A stretch of DNA of 64,000 nucleotides from Dyadobacter sp. CY343. Its GTDB lineage: Bacteria > Bacteroidota > Bacteroidia > Cytophagales > Spirosomataceae. Numbering within the stretch: the stretch's first letter is position 1; each line of letters starts with the position of its first letter. The stretch spans positions 336,248-400,247 of the forward strand of contig NZ_JAJUXK010000007.1 in the NCBI RefSeq assembly GCF_021390335.1, given 5' to 3'. The translations under genes and the position numbers were made by a program. Positions 41,626 to 49,989 of the stretch are shown in pieces. The notes under the pieces are model-generated. The model searched no databases and was not told the origin of the DNA. It was given only the letters and a program-made list of their open reading frames with translations.

Positions 41626-43374
41626 ATGAAGACCGTATATTTAAAGTTAACCCTTCTGATCCTGGTGCTGGCGAATTTCTTCGTTACGCACGATTCTCGT
41701 GCTCAGCGTCGTGGTAAAGACCGGGAAAAGGAGTCGGTCACCGATACCGTCGCCCTTCGAATAGAAAAGGAGTCGCTGGCGACAGAAGGCATGAAATTCA
41801 TGATGAAAGACGAGCCTGAACGCGCACTGCCCCTTTTTGAAAAGCTGGTTCAGGAAAGCGCGCAGGACCCGGCCAGTCACTATCTGGTTGCTACTGCTTT
41901 GATCAAGCTGGAAAAATTTGATGAAGCGATCGCACCCGCCAAAAAAGCTTTTGACCTCAAAAAAGACAATATTTTTTACGCCCAGCAATTGGCTGAACTG
42001 TATGCAAAACGCAGGAAATATGCGGAAGCAGCAACTATTTATGAAACCCTTGTCGCCAGGAATCCTGAGAATATACAGTATGGTATCGAGCTCGCTGCGA
42101 TTTATGTTTTTAATGATCAACCTGATAAGGCGATAGAAACCTACAATGTCCTTGAAAAGTCGATGGGCATTACCGAGGAGATCACGCATCAGAAACAACA
42201 ACTCTATTTACGCCAGAATAACCTCGACAAAGCACTCGCAGAAGCAAAGAAACTCATTGAAGCAGAGCCTACCGAGGTAAGCTACCGCGTGGAGCTGGCT
42301 GAACTTCTGATCGCAAACGACCGGATCGTTGAGGCCGTAAAACCGCTGGAAGAAGCATTGAAAATCAATCCGGACGAGGCACAGGCGCATGTTCTGCTGG
42401 CTGATATTTACCGTCGGAATGGTGATGTTCAGAAGTGTAACGAGGAATTGAAGCTCGTTTTTGCCAATCCTAATCTGGATGCTGATCCTAAAATCAGGGT
42501 TTTAACGGGCTATTTGACCATGCTCAAATCGGAAGGTGAGATCAACGATGCAGTTGCGCTCGCAAAACAGCTTTCGGACACGCACCCCAACGAACCACGT
42601 GCAAACGTGATTTATGCTGATCTGCTGGTTCGTCAGGATAAAAAGGCAGAGGCTCGTGATATGTATACCAAAGCCAGCCGCGTTGACGGATCTGTGTTTC
42701 AGGTTTGGGCAGCGATTTTGCAGCTCGACGGCGATCTGAATCAGGTAGATAGTATGCTCGTGCACTCAGAAAAAGCATTGGAGTTGTTTCCGAATCAGGG
42801 TATGTTCTGGTATTCAAATGGAACTGCGCATTTGATGAAGAAGAATTTTAAAGAAGCGATCTCCTCTCTCGAAGAAAGCCTTAAACTGATTTCCAATAAC
42901 CCGGAACTTGTACCTTACATTCACGCACAACTGGGCGATGCGTATAATGGACTCGGCGATCATATTAAGTCAGACGCGGCGTACGATCAGGCATTGAAAG
43001 CCAATCCGGATAACGATCATGTGCTGAATAATTACAGCTATTTTCTCTCTTTACGTAAAGAAAAACTGGACCTGGCGCTTAAAATGTCAGAAAAACTTGT
43101 CCAGCAACATCAGAATAACCCTACTTACCTGGATACGCACGCCTGGGTACTATACATCCGGAAAGACTATAAAAAAGCCAAGGAGTTTCTTGAAAAAGCA
43201 ATGACTGACAGTAGTACCGTAAGTGGCACGATTGTTGAGCATTATGGAGATGTTCTTTTCAAATTAGGCGAAAGGGACAATGCAGTGGCGCAGTGGAAAA
43301 GAGCAAAGAGAATGGGAGAAACCACTGAACTTCTTGACAAAAAAATAGCAACAGGTGCATTACATGAGCAATAA
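41626..43374 (+). CDS. Exported TPR protein (582 residues), first gene of an envelope operon
   Basis: A signal peptide (MKTVYLKLTLLILVLANFFV, then THDSRAQ) is followed by at least ten tetratricopeptide repeats across the protein (ALPLFEKLVQESAQDPASHY, KFDEAIAPAKKAFDLKKDN, KYAEAATIYETLVARNPENI, VEAVKPLEEALKINPDEAQA, SDAAYDQALKANPDNDHVLN, YKKAKEFLEKAMTDSS). It should act in the periplasm as a scaffold. The gene overlaps the DUF4292 gene by 11 bases and is followed by an EnvC-like gene; this trio recurs in Bacteroidota, which suggests shared envelope or cell-wall work. Confidence 0.88.
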   Translation: MKTVYLKLTLLILVLANFFVTHDSRAQRRGKDREKESVTDTVALRIEKESLATEGMKFMMKDEPERALPLFEKLVQESAQDPASHYLVATALIKLEKFDEAIAPAKKAFDLKKDNIFYAQQLAELYAKRRKYAEAATIYETLVARNPENIQYGIELAAIYVFNDQPDKAIETYNVLEKSMGITEEITHQKQQLYLRQNNLDKALAEAKKLIEAEPTEVSYRVELAELLIANDRIVEAVKPLEEALKINPDEAQAHVLLADIYRRNGDVQKCNEELKLVFANPNLDADPKIRVLTGYLTMLKSEGEINDAVALAKQLSDTHPNEPRANVIYADLLVRQDKKAEARDMYTKASRVDGSVFQVWAAILQLDGDLNQVDSMLVHSEKALELFPNQGMFWYSNGTAHLMKKNFKEAISSLEESLKLISNNPELVPYIHAQLGDAYNGLGDHIKSDAAYDQALKANPDNDHVLNNYSYFLSLRKEKLDLALKMSEKLVQQHQNNPTYLDTHAWVLYIRKDYKKAKEFLEKAMTDSSTVSGTIVEHYGDVLFKLGERDNAVAQWKRAKRMGETTELLDKKIATGALHEQ

Positions 43375-44206
43375 ATTTTCTGTCGGGCTGCTGGCCATTT
43401 GTTTAATCTGGTTTTCAGCTTGTCACAAACAGCGTACTTCGAAACGTAATAAAAATAACCCGGTCGCCGATTCCACACTGACCCAGGCCACTCAACCGGT
43501 AATCGATTCTGCAACAACTGGCACCCCTGAAAATGTTGCGCCGGTCAAGATCAATGAGATCGAATTCAATTACCTCACAGCTAAATCCAAAGTTTCGCTG
43601 GCTAGTAAATCCCAGAATTTTGATAATACCAATGTCAATATCCGCATGAAAAAGGATAGTGTCATTTGGCTATCTATTACGGGAGTGGGTTTGGAAGTTG
43701 CCAGGGGACTTATTACCCGGGATTCTATTGTTTTTATGGACAAAATCCATCGGGACTATTTCGTGTTCAGTTATGAGCAGCTGAGCAAACAATACAATTT
43801 CGACCTCAACTTTGATCTGCTGCAATCGATGATCATCGGAAATCTTCCGTTTGAACCCCAGCCCGAAGCCAGGTTTGTGAAAATGAACGAGTTTTATGTT
43901 TTGAAACAGATCAAAGACAGACTCGAAGTCGACAATTTTATCAGCGAAAGCACCCTTAAATTGTCTAGATTAAAAGCAGTTGAGGTGCCTACCCAAAATG
44001 CGTTTTCGCTTGATTATGAAGATTTTAGAGATGTAAACAACTTTCTATTTCCCTTCACAAGCATTATCAACCTGAATGTCAAATCCTTGAAAGATCAGCA
44101 AGTGAGAGAGACGAATATGCGCATCAGGCATACCAAGGTTGAAATGCTGAATGACAGCCCCGGATTTCCATTCAGCGTGCCTTCGAGCTATAAACGCAAA
44201 AAATAA
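43364..44206 (+). CDS. DUF4292 lipoprotein
   Basis: The 280-residue protein from ATG 43364 begins with a lipoprotein signal ending in lipobox F-S-A-C (Cys20), so it is lipid-anchored. The body matches the DUF4292 family as I know it: EFNYLTAKSKVSLASKSQNF, the strand pattern NTNVNIRMKKDSVIWLSITG, VARGLITRDSIVFMDKIHRD and NLNVKSLKDQQVRETNMRIR. It forms a curved beta sheet similar in pattern to LolA/LolB-like lipid carriers; that is an inference. The start overlaps the TPR gene by 11 bases, so translation is likely coupled. Molecular function is unknown. Confidence 0.88.
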   Translation: MSNKFSVGLLAICLIWFSACHKQRTSKRNKNNPVADSTLTQATQPVIDSATTGTPENVAPVKINEIEFNYLTAKSKVSLASKSQNFDNTNVNIRMKKDSVIWLSITGVGLEVARGLITRDSIVFMDKIHRDYFVFSYEQLSKQYNFDLNFDLLQSMIIGNLPFEPQPEARFVKMNEFYVLKQIKDRLEVDNFISESTLKLSRLKAVEVPTQNAFSLDYEDFRDVNNFLFPFTSIINLNVKSLKDQQVRETNMRIRHTKVEMLNDSPGFPFSVPSSYKRKK

Positions 44207-44270
44207 AGTCAGAAAGTCTGCTTAAATTTGCCGGCCACGAATTGTATTTTGCCTGCAAGAATCAATAAAT

Positions 44271-45608
44271 ATGCTCATTAGTTCCCCCGGTCGCCGTCGT
44301 TTACTTTTAACGTTAACGTTCATTCTCTGTTCGTTAGCTGGTGCGTACGCTCAAAAATCCAGGGAACAGCTGGAAAAGGAGAAAAGCGAGAACCAGAGCA
44401 AAATCCGTGAGATCCAGAGCATTTTGAAGCAAACTTCCTCTCAGAAAAACGTCAATCTGGGTCAATTAAAGGCGCTTAACCAGCAGATTAATACCTATAA
44501 AAAACAAATTGACCTTCTTTCCGACGATCTGGATTTGCTGAATGGTGAATTAAAGATTCTGGAAAAAAAGCGTCAATCCCTTGACAGCAGCCTGAATGTC
44601 CTGAAAGAGGAATACGGGCACATGATCTACGAAGCTTCCAAGCGAAATGCCTATTTCAACCAGCTGGTGTTCCTGTTCTCGGCGGGTACTTTCAATCAGT
44701 TGGTTTTGCGCTATAAGTATCTCAAACAATATACAGAAGCGCGGCAGGGACAGGCTAAGGAAATTGGTGTCCTTCAGGAAAAGGTCATGAACGAGCGCAG
44801 GCGGATTACTGCCAAACAGAATCAGCAAAAAACGGTTCTGAATACGCGCGTAACCGAAAACACGAAGCTCGAAGGACTGAAAGTAAAACAGAACGAGGTG
44901 ATCCAGGAGCTTTCGCAAAAGGAAGTCGAGCTGAGAAAACAAATCGCAGAAAACAAGCGCGCTACCGATTTACTCGAAGCTAATATCCGGAGGATCGCTG
45001 AGAGAGAAAGAAGAGAACGGCTTGAACGCGAACGCCGTGAACGCGAAGAGCGGGAGGCACGCCGGAAAGCGGAACGTGAGCGCCTTGTGCGGGAAAATGC
45101 GGAGCGGGAGAAAAAAGGAGAAGCTGCTATTGTAGAGGCGCCCAAGGAAGAGGAGCCTGTTATTTCCAGCGGTATGAGTGAAGAAGAAACGACGCTGGCT
45201 TCCTCATTTACAGCCTCTCAAGCCCGACTACCCTGGCCGGTAAAAGGCTTTGTATCAGGCCACTTTGGTCAGCGGCCGCACGCAGTTTTGAAGGGTGTTA
45301 TGGTTGATAATTTGGGTGTAGATATCCAGACTACCGCCGGCGAACCTGTTCGCTCCGTTTATGACGGGGTTGTATTGGATGTTACTGAAATGCCGGGAAT
45401 GGGAAATGTAGTCGCTATTCAGCACGGAAATTATATGACGATTTATGCCAAAATGAATGGGGTAACTGTTCGTGCCGGGCAAAAAGTGAAAGCAAGAGAA
45501 AACATCGGCCGCGTAGCTACCGACAGCGACGGCACATCCGAACTCCAGTTCCAGATCTGGAAAAACACCTCCCGCCTGAATCCGGAAAGTTGGCTGATGC
45601 GGAGGTAA
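44271..45608 (+). CDS. EnvC-like murein hydrolase activator (degenerate M23 domain)
   Basis: The 445-residue protein has a signal peptide (RRRLLLTLTFILCSLAGAYA), a long coiled coil at about 30-290 with a very charged part (RERREREEREARRKAERERL) and a C-terminal LytM/M23 domain at about 325-445 (LPWPVKGFVSGHFGQRPHAV, then VRSVYDGVVLDVTEMPGMGN and NYMTIYAKMNGVTVRAGQKV). Zinc residues of active M23 enzymes appear lost: the expected H-x-G-x-D block reads LKGVMVDNLGVDI, and the H-x-H block reads LQFQI. So it probably activates amidases during cell separation, as EnvC does. It is the last gene of the TPR-DUF4292-EnvC run. Confidence 0.9.
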   Translation: MLISSPGRRRLLLTLTFILCSLAGAYAQKSREQLEKEKSENQSKIREIQSILKQTSSQKNVNLGQLKALNQQINTYKKQIDLLSDDLDLLNGELKILEKKRQSLDSSLNVLKEEYGHMIYEASKRNAYFNQLVFLFSAGTFNQLVLRYKYLKQYTEARQGQAKEIGVLQEKVMNERRRITAKQNQQKTVLNTRVTENTKLEGLKVKQNEVIQELSQKEVELRKQIAENKRATDLLEANIRRIAERERRERLERERREREEREARRKAERERLVRENAEREKKGEAAIVEAPKEEEPVISSGMSEEETTLASSFTASQARLPWPVKGFVSGHFGQRPHAVLKGVMVDNLGVDIQTTAGEPVRSVYDGVVLDVTEMPGMGNVVAIQHGNYMTIYAKMNGVTVRAGQKVKARENIGRVATDSDGTSELQFQIWKNTSRLNPESWLMRR

Positions 45609-45617
45609 GGTCAGAAT

Positions 45618-45703
45618 GGTTCGGGGTTGTTCGGAATGGTTCGATATTGTTGAAGACTGACCAGACCCGAACCACTTCAAACCAAACCGAACAACACCGA
45701 ACC
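45618..45703. repeat. Long inverted repeat after the EnvC-like gene
   Basis: GGTTCGGGGTTGTTCGG (45618-45634) is complementary to 45687-45703 at 16 of 17 positions. An inner TGGTTCG / CGAACCA pair adds a second stem. All of it is built from GGTTCGG-like units. The transcript would fold into one long hairpin between the EnvC-like gene and panB; no T tract follows. Confidence 0.7.
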
Positions 45704-45748
45704 AAAGCGACCCGAACATATTCACAAACAATCTTAATTGCATAAAGC

Positions 45749-46567
45749 ATGTCTGTTCATACACCTGATATTAAACGCGTTACTACCCACACTATACAGG
45801 AAATGAAGAACCGGGGCGAGAAGATTTCTTGTCTTACTGCTTATGATTATTCAATGGCCGGGATTGTGGATGCAGCGGGTGTTGAGCTGATACTTGTCGG
45901 CGATTCGGCTTCCAATGTAATGGCCGGCCACGAGACTACCCTGCCGATTACCATCGACCAGATGATCTACCACGCTACTTCTGTTGTACGTGCGGTAAAA
46001 AGGGCACTGGTTGTTGTGGACTTGCCTTTTGGGTCTTATCAGGGAAATTCCAGGGAGGCATTGAATTCGGCGATACGGATCATGAAAGAATCCGGCGCCC
46101 ACGCGGTGAAGCTGGAAGGCGGACTGGAAATCAAAGATTCTATTATTAGAATATTAAGTGCCGGAGTTCCTGTAATGGGGCATTTGGGGCTGACACCTCA
46201 GTCGATATATAAATTCGGTACCTATACGGTCCGTGCCAAGCAGGAAACGGAGGCAGATAAGCTAATAGAGGATGCAAAAATGCTGGAAGATGTAGGCTGC
46301 TTTTCTGTGGTTTTGGAAAAAATACCTGCGAAGCTGACTAAGAAAGTCTCCGAAAGTATTTCGATCCCGACCGTGGGAATCGGTGCAGGGCCACATGCGG
46401 ATGGGCAGATATTAGTGCTGCACGATCTGCTTGGAATCAATAAAGAGTTCAAACCCAGGTTCCTGCGTCGCTATGCGGACCTGAACGGGGTTATGACTGA
46501 CGCAATTTCTAATTATATTAAGGATGTAAAAGGAAAATCGTTTCCCAACGAACAGGAATCATATTAA
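45749..46567 (+). CDS. panB: 3-methyl-2-oxobutanoate hydroxymethyltransferase
   Basis: PanB adds a hydroxymethyl group from methylenetetrahydrofolate to 2-oxoisovalerate, giving ketopantoate for pantothenate and coenzyme A. The 272-residue length is standard. The motifs are KISCLTAYDYSMAGIVDAAG, LVGDSASNVMAGHETTLPI (metal ligand Asp), VVVDLPFGSYQGN, AHAVKLEGG, VPVMGHLGLTPQSIYKFG and PTVGIGAGPHADGQILVLHD. It starts at ATG 45749 and is followed 28 bases later by an RluA gene. PanC is not in the window. Confidence 0.96.
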   Translation: MSVHTPDIKRVTTHTIQEMKNRGEKISCLTAYDYSMAGIVDAAGVELILVGDSASNVMAGHETTLPITIDQMIYHATSVVRAVKRALVVVDLPFGSYQGNSREALNSAIRIMKESGAHAVKLEGGLEIKDSIIRILSAGVPVMGHLGLTPQSIYKFGTYTVRAKQETEADKLIEDAKMLEDVGCFSVVLEKIPAKLTKKVSESISIPTVGIGAGPHADGQILVLHDLLGINKEFKPRFLRRYADLNGVMTDAISNYIKDVKGKSFPNEQESY

Positions 46568-46594
46568 CCTTTTTAAAAGTAAAGAACTATACAA

Positions 46595-47326
46595 ATGGCT
46601 AAAAAATCTCTTCATGTGGTATATGAGGATAATCACCTCCTCATCATCAACAAAGAACCCGGTATCCTGGTACAAGGTGACGCTACCGGTGATAAATGCC
46701 TTTTGGACATGGGAAAGGAATATATCAAGGATACATATCAAAAACCGGGAGCTGTATTTCTCGGAACTGTCCACCGCCTCGACAGGCCGGTGAGCGGGCT
46801 TGTCGTATTTGCTCGCACCTCAAAATCGCTTGAACGGATGAATGAAATATTCCGCAAACGCGACGTGCAAAAAACCTATTGGGCGATCGTGAAAAACAGG
46901 CCGGCTGAGAAAAAGGGTAAATTGATACACTGGCTTTCGAAAGACGAATCGCGCAATGTAACTACTGCATACGATTATGAGGCCCCAAATACGCAGCGCG
47001 CCGAATTGAGCTATCGCTGGCTGGGAGAAGTTAATAAATTTCATTTGCTGGAAGTAATGCCCATTACCGGGAGGCCGCACCAGATCCGCGTCCAGCTGGC
47101 TTCCATGAACTGTCCGATCCGTGGCGATTTGAAATATGGTTACCCAAAAGCGAACCCCGATGGAAATATCAATCTGCACGCGCGACGTCTGTATTTTGAG
47201 CATCCTGTAAAAAAAGAGCCGGTAATATGCCGCGCCGGCGTTCCTAATGATCCTTTTTGGGAGGAGTTTTTGACATTGGACAAGGAAGAAATCAAGCCGG
47301 AACATCTCGGTTTCTTACACGAGTAA
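46595..47326 (+). CDS. RluA family pseudouridine synthase (second of two)
   Basis: The 243-residue protein has HVVYEDNHLLIINKEPGILV, the catalytic GTVHRLDRPVSGLVVFARTS near residue 55 with the essential Asp, KTYWAIVKNRP and ITGRPHQIRVQLASMNCPIR near 155. As in the other RluA-type protein of the window, the S4 domain is missing, so both are short single-domain types, possibly acting on different RNAs. The gene sits between panB and DUF6787 with short gaps, consistent with one transcript. Confidence 0.92.
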   Translation: MAKKSLHVVYEDNHLLIINKEPGILVQGDATGDKCLLDMGKEYIKDTYQKPGAVFLGTVHRLDRPVSGLVVFARTSKSLERMNEIFRKRDVQKTYWAIVKNRPAEKKGKLIHWLSKDESRNVTTAYDYEAPNTQRAELSYRWLGEVNKFHLLEVMPITGRPHQIRVQLASMNCPIRGDLKYGYPKANPDGNINLHARRLYFEHPVKKEPVICRAGVPNDPFWEEFLTLDKEEIKPEHLGFLHE

Positions 47327-47330
47327 GTAC

Positions 47331-47645
47331 ATGATCGAAAAACTGAAACAACGCTGGAATGTCAAAAACGGCTGGGATGTACTGATCATCCTGCTCGTTT
47401 TTGCCTGCACCGGTTTTTCAGTTTTGTATGTAAAAAAGGGATTGTTTGCATTAATAGGACTCACCGAAGCTTCTCCGGCCTGGCTTCGCTGGGGTGTTAA
47501 TATCCTCATTATCCTGCCACTATATCAGGTTATATTGTTGATCTGGGGTTGGATTTGGGGGAAATTTTCGTTTTTCTGGGAGTTCGAAAAACGTATGTTC
47601 AGCAGGATCGGGAGTTTGTTTAAAAAGAAGCGGGCTGAGATTTAG
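47331..47645 (+). CDS. DUF6787 family membrane protein
   Basis: The 104-residue protein starts four bases after the RluA stop, so it is co-transcribed. It has two membrane helices (VLIILLVFACTGFSVLYV and LRWGVNILIILPLYQVILLI) and the conserved ending GWIWGKFSFFWEFEKRMFSR, which is the pattern I know as DUF6787 in Bacteroidota. Its function is unknown. Both termini are positively charged and probably cytoplasmic. Confidence 0.75.
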   Translation: MIEKLKQRWNVKNGWDVLIILLVFACTGFSVLYVKKGLFALIGLTEASPAWLRWGVNILIILPLYQVILLIWGWIWGKFSFFWEFEKRMFSRIGSLFKKKRAEI

Positions 47646-47654
47646 GCTGCATTC

Positions 47655-49988
47655 TTACCTGGCTCCCGTTTCTATTAATTTTCGGTAAATTCCTCTTGCA
47701 TTGTCATAAGCCGCTTTCGCCGCCTGTTTCTCTTCTTTGCGGATATTCGGCTCCTTCATTTTCCAGCATTGTTCCAGGGCCGCGAGGCACCATTCAGCGC
47801 TTTTGCTTTCTGTAATAGGTTTACCATCAATCTTCACAAAAACAGGATTTGAATGCGAGCTTGGGAAAATGCGCAGCGCTACCCAGGATGATTTTTCAAG
47901 CTTGTGATCAAATTTTATATTTCTTATTTCCCCGTCGGCCGCTATTTCAGTAGTATCTGTTGCCTCTCCATTCACAATCAACTCCACACGTACCTTTCGT
48001 GACTTTTCAATGCGGGCTCTTTCAATATCCCAAAATGGTCTAACATCGAGCGGCGTTTTGGCAATCACCGCACCTATACTATCCTGGTTTACAGGCAAAT
48101 AGGCCGCTACTTGTGCAGTAATAGAGATATTAGTGTCTTTTTTAAGCTGCAACTCACTGTTCCCAATTCCAGCCAGTTGCCCATTCACGGCAAAATCCAG
48201 AATGTGCGATTTTCCATCGGAAACATAACTTCTCCCCTTTTTAAGCGCATCGACGTATCCGTCGTAAGTCATCGGCCCGTCGGTTTTGAAATAGCTCCTG
48301 GCCTGTCCTACCCGAGCGTCGGTAATGCAGGGAAAGTCAGTTTCGCCGCTGAGCCTCGGTGTAAAGCCGCAATTGAGTGTGTGGTAGTACATATTCAGCT
48401 CCCAAAGAGCAGGCGTATCACCCGCACTGAAAAAGTCGACGAGATTTTGAGTGACGGTAACAATGTATTCATTGGCGCCAATACCATCCATTTTTGGCAA
48501 AATATAGTTTGGTATCGTACTAACCGGCTGCACAGGTTCGAGTCCCCAGCCGGAATGCGCATAACCGGTAACACCGCCCTGCTCTTTCGCCCAGGATAAA
48601 ACCGGCGCAGTCCAGCTCGGCCAGTCTTCAATCACTTTTGTATTCGGGTAATCATCTTCTTTTATCCTCAGCAAAACAATATGCCCCGCGTGCGACGAAG
48701 GAAATCCGGAAACTTCCACATCATTCCGCATTGTATTGGTTTTGCCGGAAAGCGGGTGGTCTTGGCCGGTAAAGAACGTTTTCTGTCGGTACCAGCTCGG
48801 CCCCCAAGCCAGATTCGCAGCCATATTGAGGTCTTCTCCCAAAACCTGCCGGAACATATCTTTGGGATCTACACCCTCCTCGGGACTGTCGTAGTGACTG
48901 CATCCTGCGGCGTGAATATGGTGATCGGCGCTGTACCAGCCCAGTTTTAAGAGTTGGATCCAGCGTTTCAAATCGAAACTAATATCAAATGTCTTTTTGC
49001 CTTCGGGGACAGTAACTTCTTTAATCTGAGGAATATACTCCGGTCCCCGGGTGTATGTGATACGGTACGTACCAGCTGGAAGTTGCACGTGCTCACCGTC
49101 TTTCCGGTAGATTTGGGGCTGGAAAAAGAAGTCGGGGTATTCGTCGAATGCAGCTACGCGGCGAGATTGCAGCGGGTAGTAACGTTTGAATTTACCGGTT
49201 GATAGCACTTTTGAATCAGCAATAATAAAAGAAGCCATCGCCGGACTTCCATCTGAATCGCGGATACGGAAATTGACAGTAACTGCCGGTTTTGCATTAA
49301 ATAATATATGTGTGGAGTTTCGGAAACCAAGATCCTGGCTGCCCTGCCCAACATGAAAAGCAATTTCCGCCTCCCGCTTTCCGGCATCTTTACAATAGAT
49401 CTGAACTACTGCATATTCAAGTTTCAGACCCGACAAATTAGCTTGCAGCGGCCGGTTGGTGTACATCTGCAATTCCAGAAAGCGATTTGCAACCTGGCCC
49501 GGCGTAAGTTTATGTTCTTCTTTTACCCGATGTTCAAAAGACGGAGAATGGAATGGTTTGGCTGCATTCGGACTTTCTACTTCTAGCTTGGCAGTAATGC
49601 CAGCGTCATTATTGATCCGTACCAGAAAACTTGTCCACCCGTTCTGGATCAGCTCCGCTTTCGCCGCACCTCGTTCCACTTTTACCCGGCCTTCGGGATT
49701 GATATCGATGATATTCAGGCAATAGGGATCGAATATTTCCTGAATGCCTTTTACGGTTTCCGCTGATAATGGCTTGTTTTCCAGCACCTTTAACTTTTGC
49801 AAATCGCCCGCTGCCAGTGGATTTCCGGAAAATGCAAGCGCATCCCGAAGTCGCATTGCCTGTGATAGAAGCGGCTGAGGCTCTACCGCACTTTGCTTGT
49901 GATCAGCTGCATGATGGTGTTCGTGCTGCGCAAAAAGCACGACAGAAAATAGCAGTTGAAAAACGAGTGCGATAAAAGTCTTCTGCAT
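47655..49988 (-). CDS. CehA/McbA family metallohydrolase (PHP-like), exported
   Basis: The 777-residue protein starts with a signal peptide (MQKTFIALVFQLLFSVVLFA) followed by a His-rich stretch (QHEHHHAADHKQ). The metallohydrolase core begins near residue 355 with the metal motif YSADHHIHAAGCSHY, and includes QGGVTGYAHSGWGLEP and ELNMYYHTLNCGFTPRLSGE with further likely ligands, then the sequence DGYVDALKKGRSYVSDG. The family includes carbamate hydrolases (CehA, McbA), but the natural substrate of this exported type is unknown. It is convergent with the DUF6787 gene and follows the DUF5723 gene on the same strand by one base. Confidence 0.85.
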   Translation of the reverse strand: MQKTFIALVFQLLFSVVLFAQHEHHHAADHKQSAVEPQPLLSQAMRLRDALAFSGNPLAAGDLQKLKVLENKPLSAETVKGIQEIFDPYCLNIIDINPEGRVKVERGAAKAELIQNGWTSFLVRINNDAGITAKLEVESPNAAKPFHSPSFEHRVKEEHKLTPGQVANRFLELQMYTNRPLQANLSGLKLEYAVVQIYCKDAGKREAEIAFHVGQGSQDLGFRNSTHILFNAKPAVTVNFRIRDSDGSPAMASFIIADSKVLSTGKFKRYYPLQSRRVAAFDEYPDFFFQPQIYRKDGEHVQLPAGTYRITYTRGPEYIPQIKEVTVPEGKKTFDISFDLKRWIQLLKLGWYSADHHIHAAGCSHYDSPEEGVDPKDMFRQVLGEDLNMAANLAWGPSWYRQKTFFTGQDHPLSGKTNTMRNDVEVSGFPSSHAGHIVLLRIKEDDYPNTKVIEDWPSWTAPVLSWAKEQGGVTGYAHSGWGLEPVQPVSTIPNYILPKMDGIGANEYIVTVTQNLVDFFSAGDTPALWELNMYYHTLNCGFTPRLSGETDFPCITDARVGQARSYFKTDGPMTYDGYVDALKKGRSYVSDGKSHILDFAVNGQLAGIGNSELQLKKDTNISITAQVAAYLPVNQDSIGAVIAKTPLDVRPFWDIERARIEKSRKVRVELIVNGEATDTTEIAADGEIRNIKFDHKLEKSSWVALRIFPSSHSNPVFVKIDGKPITESKSAEWCLAALEQCWKMKEPNIRKEEKQAAKAAYDNARGIYRKLIETGAR

Positions 49989-49989
49989 A

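Noticed and set aside
41647..42201. Long minus-strand open frame inside the TPR gene
   Set aside because: It mirrors the codon pattern of the strongly supported TPR gene on the plus strand and has no protein-like motifs.
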